64,000 nucleotides of DNA, taken from positions 5,952,001 to 6,016,000 of the forward strand of contig OY725490.1 in the NCBI GenBank assembly GCA_963281255.1, in the 5' to 3' direction. The notes under the pieces were generated by a model. That model did not search any database, was not told where the DNA came from, and was given only the letters and a program-made list of their open reading frames with translations. Position 1 is the stretch's first letter. Every line of letters begins with the position of its first letter. Positions 60,996-64,000 of this stretch are shown here, in pieces. The DNA comes from Aphrocallistes beatrix. Its lineage: Eukaryota; Porifera; Hexactinellida; Sceptrulophora; Aphrocallistidae. The position numbers and the translations under genes are program-made.

Positions 60996-63103
60996 CAGTG
61001 CTTCTCAACCTTTTCAGTTGCACGGAACCTTTTCGAAATTGGAAACGTTTCGTGGAACCCTCTTTCCTATTTAATGAATATCTAATAGCACAAATTACAC
61101 TTAACCATAGCCTACTATAATAAGGCCTCAGAGTAACTTGCGAATTTGGCACTAGGGATGCAGTAGAAGATGGATAAAGAAATACATGAGCTTCCATAAA
61201 TCATTAACAAATCACAATAGAACTTAGGAATGTATTACCAGCATATATAAATATGGTGTCAAAGCACCCATATCCGTTGTGAAAATTTAGATTAGTCATC
61301 AAATGATTGCGCAACAGGCTATATTTGGGTCAAATTTAGTGATTTTCAGAGGTCGTTTAAGGGCACTTCTAAGTGTTTTTATTATGAAGTTTTTCGCATA
61401 GAACTGAGAAATGAATGTGTTAATACGAAATTTTTTAATTTTTTCATGGAATGTTCTTACATTCCAGTGTTGCTATGGAAACGTGTTTTGGTCAGTTGGG
61501 GCTATATCTTGAAAACAGCGATAGCTAGACATTCAAATTTAATCCCATTTGATAGCAAATAGGCTACTTCCTATTAAGCTATAATACAATTTCTATGTCT
61601 TAATTCAATAATTTACGAGTTATTAGACAATTTATCATATTGGTCACATTTGGTAATTTGTCGAATATCTCGTAAACCATTGAATTTAGACACAGAAATT
61701 GTATTATAGCTAAATAGGAAGTCGCCTATTTGCTATCAAATGGGATTATATTTAAATGTCTAGCTATCGCTCTTTTCAAGATATAGTCCAAACTGACCAA
61801 AACACGTTTCCATAGCAACACTGGAATATAAGAACATTCCATGAAAAAAATCCAAATTTTTAGTATTAACACATTCACTTCTCAGTTCTATGCGAAAAAC
61901 TTTATAATAAAAACACTTAGAAGTGCCCTTAAACGGCCTCTGAAAATCACTAAATTTGACCCAAATATAGCCTGTTGCGCAATCATTTGATGACTAATCT
62001 AAATTTCAACAACGGATATGGGTGCTTTGACACCATATTTATATATGCTGGTAATACATTCCTAAGTTCTATTGTGATTTGTTAATGATTTAAGGCAGCT
62101 CATGTATTTCTTCATCCATCTTCTACTGCATCCCTGGTTAAGTTACTCTTCCCTGGTTAAGTTACTCGGCCTTATATATAGTAGGCTATGACTTAACGTA
62201 TAACTAAAGAATACACAAGCTAATTGACTTATTTGTTGTTGTTTCTTCCTAATTATGAGATCAAAGCGTGGATTATGATTGGCGAGAGCACATCGCATTG
62301 TACTTTAGTGTTTAAGTTTTGATCAAGGCTATTCCTTGTTTTCGTCTTCATGTGTGTGAGACAGAAGATCATTTCTCACATAGATACATGTTGGAAAATT
62401 GTACTAGAGTTTCGATTACCCCTTCGAAAAGTATTTTCATTTCCCCTTTTTTTCAAAACACAAACGCAAAACCTTGCTCTGTTGTCATCGAATGTCTGGA
62501 ATATGTTCTTCATGGGATATCTGTGTGAATTTCTATGAGAGGTTCCATCAAATCCGCATTAGCAAGTGTAAGGCTCTTTGTGGAGAAAGGATCTAGAATC
62601 CAATGCATTTTTTCTTCCACAACGAAATCCGATTCCGTATTCTGGGCATCTCTCTCCAAAATATCAATGAATTATTTGGATTTTTTGTAATATAAAATTG
62701 GACAAAGTATACTGCTTCATTTGACAGAAGGGCTAAGTTGTATTCAAGATTCGTAAAATTAAAAGGCAAAGACATGTATATGTGTATTTGTAGCTGATTA
62801 AAATTATGTTTCGCAGTGATATCGTGTCAAACTGGTAACAAATATCTTAGTATCACAGTTGATGTAATCCCTCAAGTCAGTTCATTTGATTCTTTATTAT
62901 AAATTATGGCTTTACTGTCACAGAATAATATCAGATAACAATCAATACATTGAATGAGCTAATAATTTTCAATACAGAATATTTTTAACAATGTAATATA
63001 CTTGTAGTATGTATATGTTTCTGAGTCAAGGAACTCCGATGGAACCCCCAAGTTTCAGGGAACCCTAAAATTACTTTGGCGGAACCCCGGTTGAGAAGCA
63101 CTG
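60996..63103. mobile_element. hAT element (CAGTGCTTCTCAACC ends) hosting a foldback
   Basis: CAGTGCTTCTCAACC and GGTTGAGAAGCACTG are exact inverted ends. Flanks CGATAGGG (60988-60995) and CAATAGGG (63104-63111) match 7/8. Subterminal GGAACC motifs on both sides. The foldback at 61106-62190 is inside. The remaining 900 bp (62198-63080) have short open frames without a clear transposase. Confidence 0.9.
61106..62190. mobile_element. 1085-bp CATAGCC foldback palindrome, complete
   Basis: CATAGCCTACTATAATAAGG at the left and GTAGGCTATG at the right, flanked by ACTTAAC (61099-61105 and 62191-62197). The two arms of about 530 bp are near-perfect reverse complements about a centre near 61645, including AGTGTTGCTATGGAAACGTG against CACGTTTCCATAGCAACACT. 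Other copies: 2271-2690, 43418-44524, 56040-56160. Superfamily uncertain (7-bp duplication). Confidence 0.9.
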
Positions 63104-63479
63104 CAATAGGGTACAACAGGTTTTGAGAATGGAATGTTGATACATTGCAATGCTGAAGGAGCTAAAGTACTCCAATATGACCATTTGACCCCTCGAAATT
63201 CCTGGAAAATTTGCTTTGAATATGAATAAAAACAAATATCAACCTATTTTTAATTGAAATTTGCTGGGATGGTGATTGTGAGGAGAGTTACTTAACCTTT
63301 GTCATATCGTTATGAATGGTTTACTCTAGTACACACCCATAGGTTAGACATAGTAGCTTTGACTAGATTTATTGTTGGTATCAACTAGCCAATGTTGCCA
63401 TATCATGAACAAAGTTCATACATATGACCAATTTCATGAATCTTCGAGTTATGGCCTTTTGACCTGAACTTTTGACATG

Positions 63480-63790
63480 TGGTATGATTATGGCATGAAC
63501 TTTTTACTTTTAGCATGAACTTGGCATAAACCTTTTACTTTTGGCATGAATTTGACATGAACTTTTTACTTTTGGCATGAACTTTGCATGGACTTTTTAC
63601 TTTTGACATAAACATGGCAAGAACTTTTGACTTTTGGCATGAACATGGCATAAACCTTTTACTTTTGGCATGAATTTGACATGAACTTTTTACTTTTGGC
63701 ATGAACTTGACATGAACTTTGCATGGACTTTTTACTTTTGACATAAACATGGCAAGAACTTTTTACTTTTGGCATGAACATGGCAGAATA
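63480..63790. repeat. GGCATGAACTTTTTACTTTT minisatellite with higher-order unit
   Basis: Degenerate units of about 20-25 bp (TTTTGGCATGAACTTGACAT, AAACATGGCAAGAAC). A block of about 124 bp starting at 63527 recurs from about 63650. Degraded units continue to about 63870. The open minus-strand frame here is a product of the repeat. Confidence 0.8.
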
Positions 63791-63870
63791 CATCTTTTAT
63801 TTGGCATGATTGTTTAAGGCTGTATGGCATGAACTGAACGGCATGAATATTTTAAGGTATGTGGCATGAA

Positions 63871-64000
63871 CATGCTAAACAACTCATCTGGCAACACTGC
63901 AACTAGCTTAGTTTTCTGAACCGTGTGTGTGTGTCTAGCTTTAATACAGCCTTAGTATGATTATTTATTTACGTTCCTAACATAAGTTAATAATATGACT
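63871..64000. other. Intergenic, nothing recognised
   Basis: Short (GT)n-like run near 63922; no gene. Confidence 0.4.

Noticed and set aside
1-64000. tRNA, rRNA or snRNA genes
   Set aside because: No cloverleaf with A/B boxes, no rRNA core sequence and no snRNA signature were recognised by eye; a tRNAscan-SE/Infernal run would be decisive.

Overview
This is an animal (metazoan) nuclear window, AT-rich and dominated by repeats, with islands of host genes that have long uninterrupted reading frames. Recognisable host products are a TRPM-like cation channel, negative elongation factor B (NELF-B/COBRA1), a PAK1IP1/MAK11-type WD40 protein, a Na,K-ATPase beta-like subunit, the NAC-beta/BTF3 protein and a family of coiled-coil + NHL beta-propeller (TRIM/NHL-like) proteins. 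The expanded NHL family, the mostly intronless genes and the few short introns remind me of a sponge, possibly a glass sponge (Hexactinellida). That is an impression only; nothing here proves the taxon.

Layout. 0-2.9 kb: repeats (hAT, pogo-type, a foldback). 2.9-4.1 kb: an intact NHL gene (minus). 4.4-9.7 kb: repeats, including a foldback with 31-bp tandem units and a mariner relic. 9.8-10.8 kb: a second, shorter NHL gene. 11.5-14.7 kb: the TRPM-like channel. 15-19.3 kb: a hAT element, a nested palindromic mariner-type element, and NHL copy A. 20.6-21.3 kb: a small unidentified gene candidate. 21.6-23.9 kb: a hAT element holding at least four further elements. 24.1-26.0 kb: NELF-B. 26.6-34.4 kb: hAT elements, a LINE with an open reverse transcriptase frame, and a chained array of one MITE family (called M1 here). 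34.5-40.0 kb: two copies of a segment joining a Ty3/Gypsy fossil to a damaged NHL gene. 40.5-47.3 kb: pogo MITE, an integrase fossil, foldbacks, an assembly gap (44525-44724), a hAT transposase and a 24-bp minisatellite. 47.3-48.4 kb: NHL copy D. 49.8-53.4 kb: gene island PAK1IP1 - ATP1B-like - BTF3. 54-64 kb: repeats, plus a previously hidden three-exon gene (56409-57192) for a one-pass membrane protein with a DSL/EGF-like cysteine stub.

The host genes do not form one pathway: transcription pausing (NELF-B), ribosome biogenesis (PAK1IP1), nascent-chain handling (BTF3), ion transport (ATP1B, TRPM-like) and NHL scaffolds. I found no operon, CRISPR array, tRNA or rRNA. The most unusual content is (1) the M1 MITE family, each full copy of which carries two TGACGTCA sites, one TGACTCA site and a terminal pair of GC-rich hairpins that appear to covary; (2) the repeated co-duplication of an NHL gene with a Gypsy integrase fossil; (3) unusually readable nested transposons with intact target duplications; (4) the hidden membrane-protein gene.
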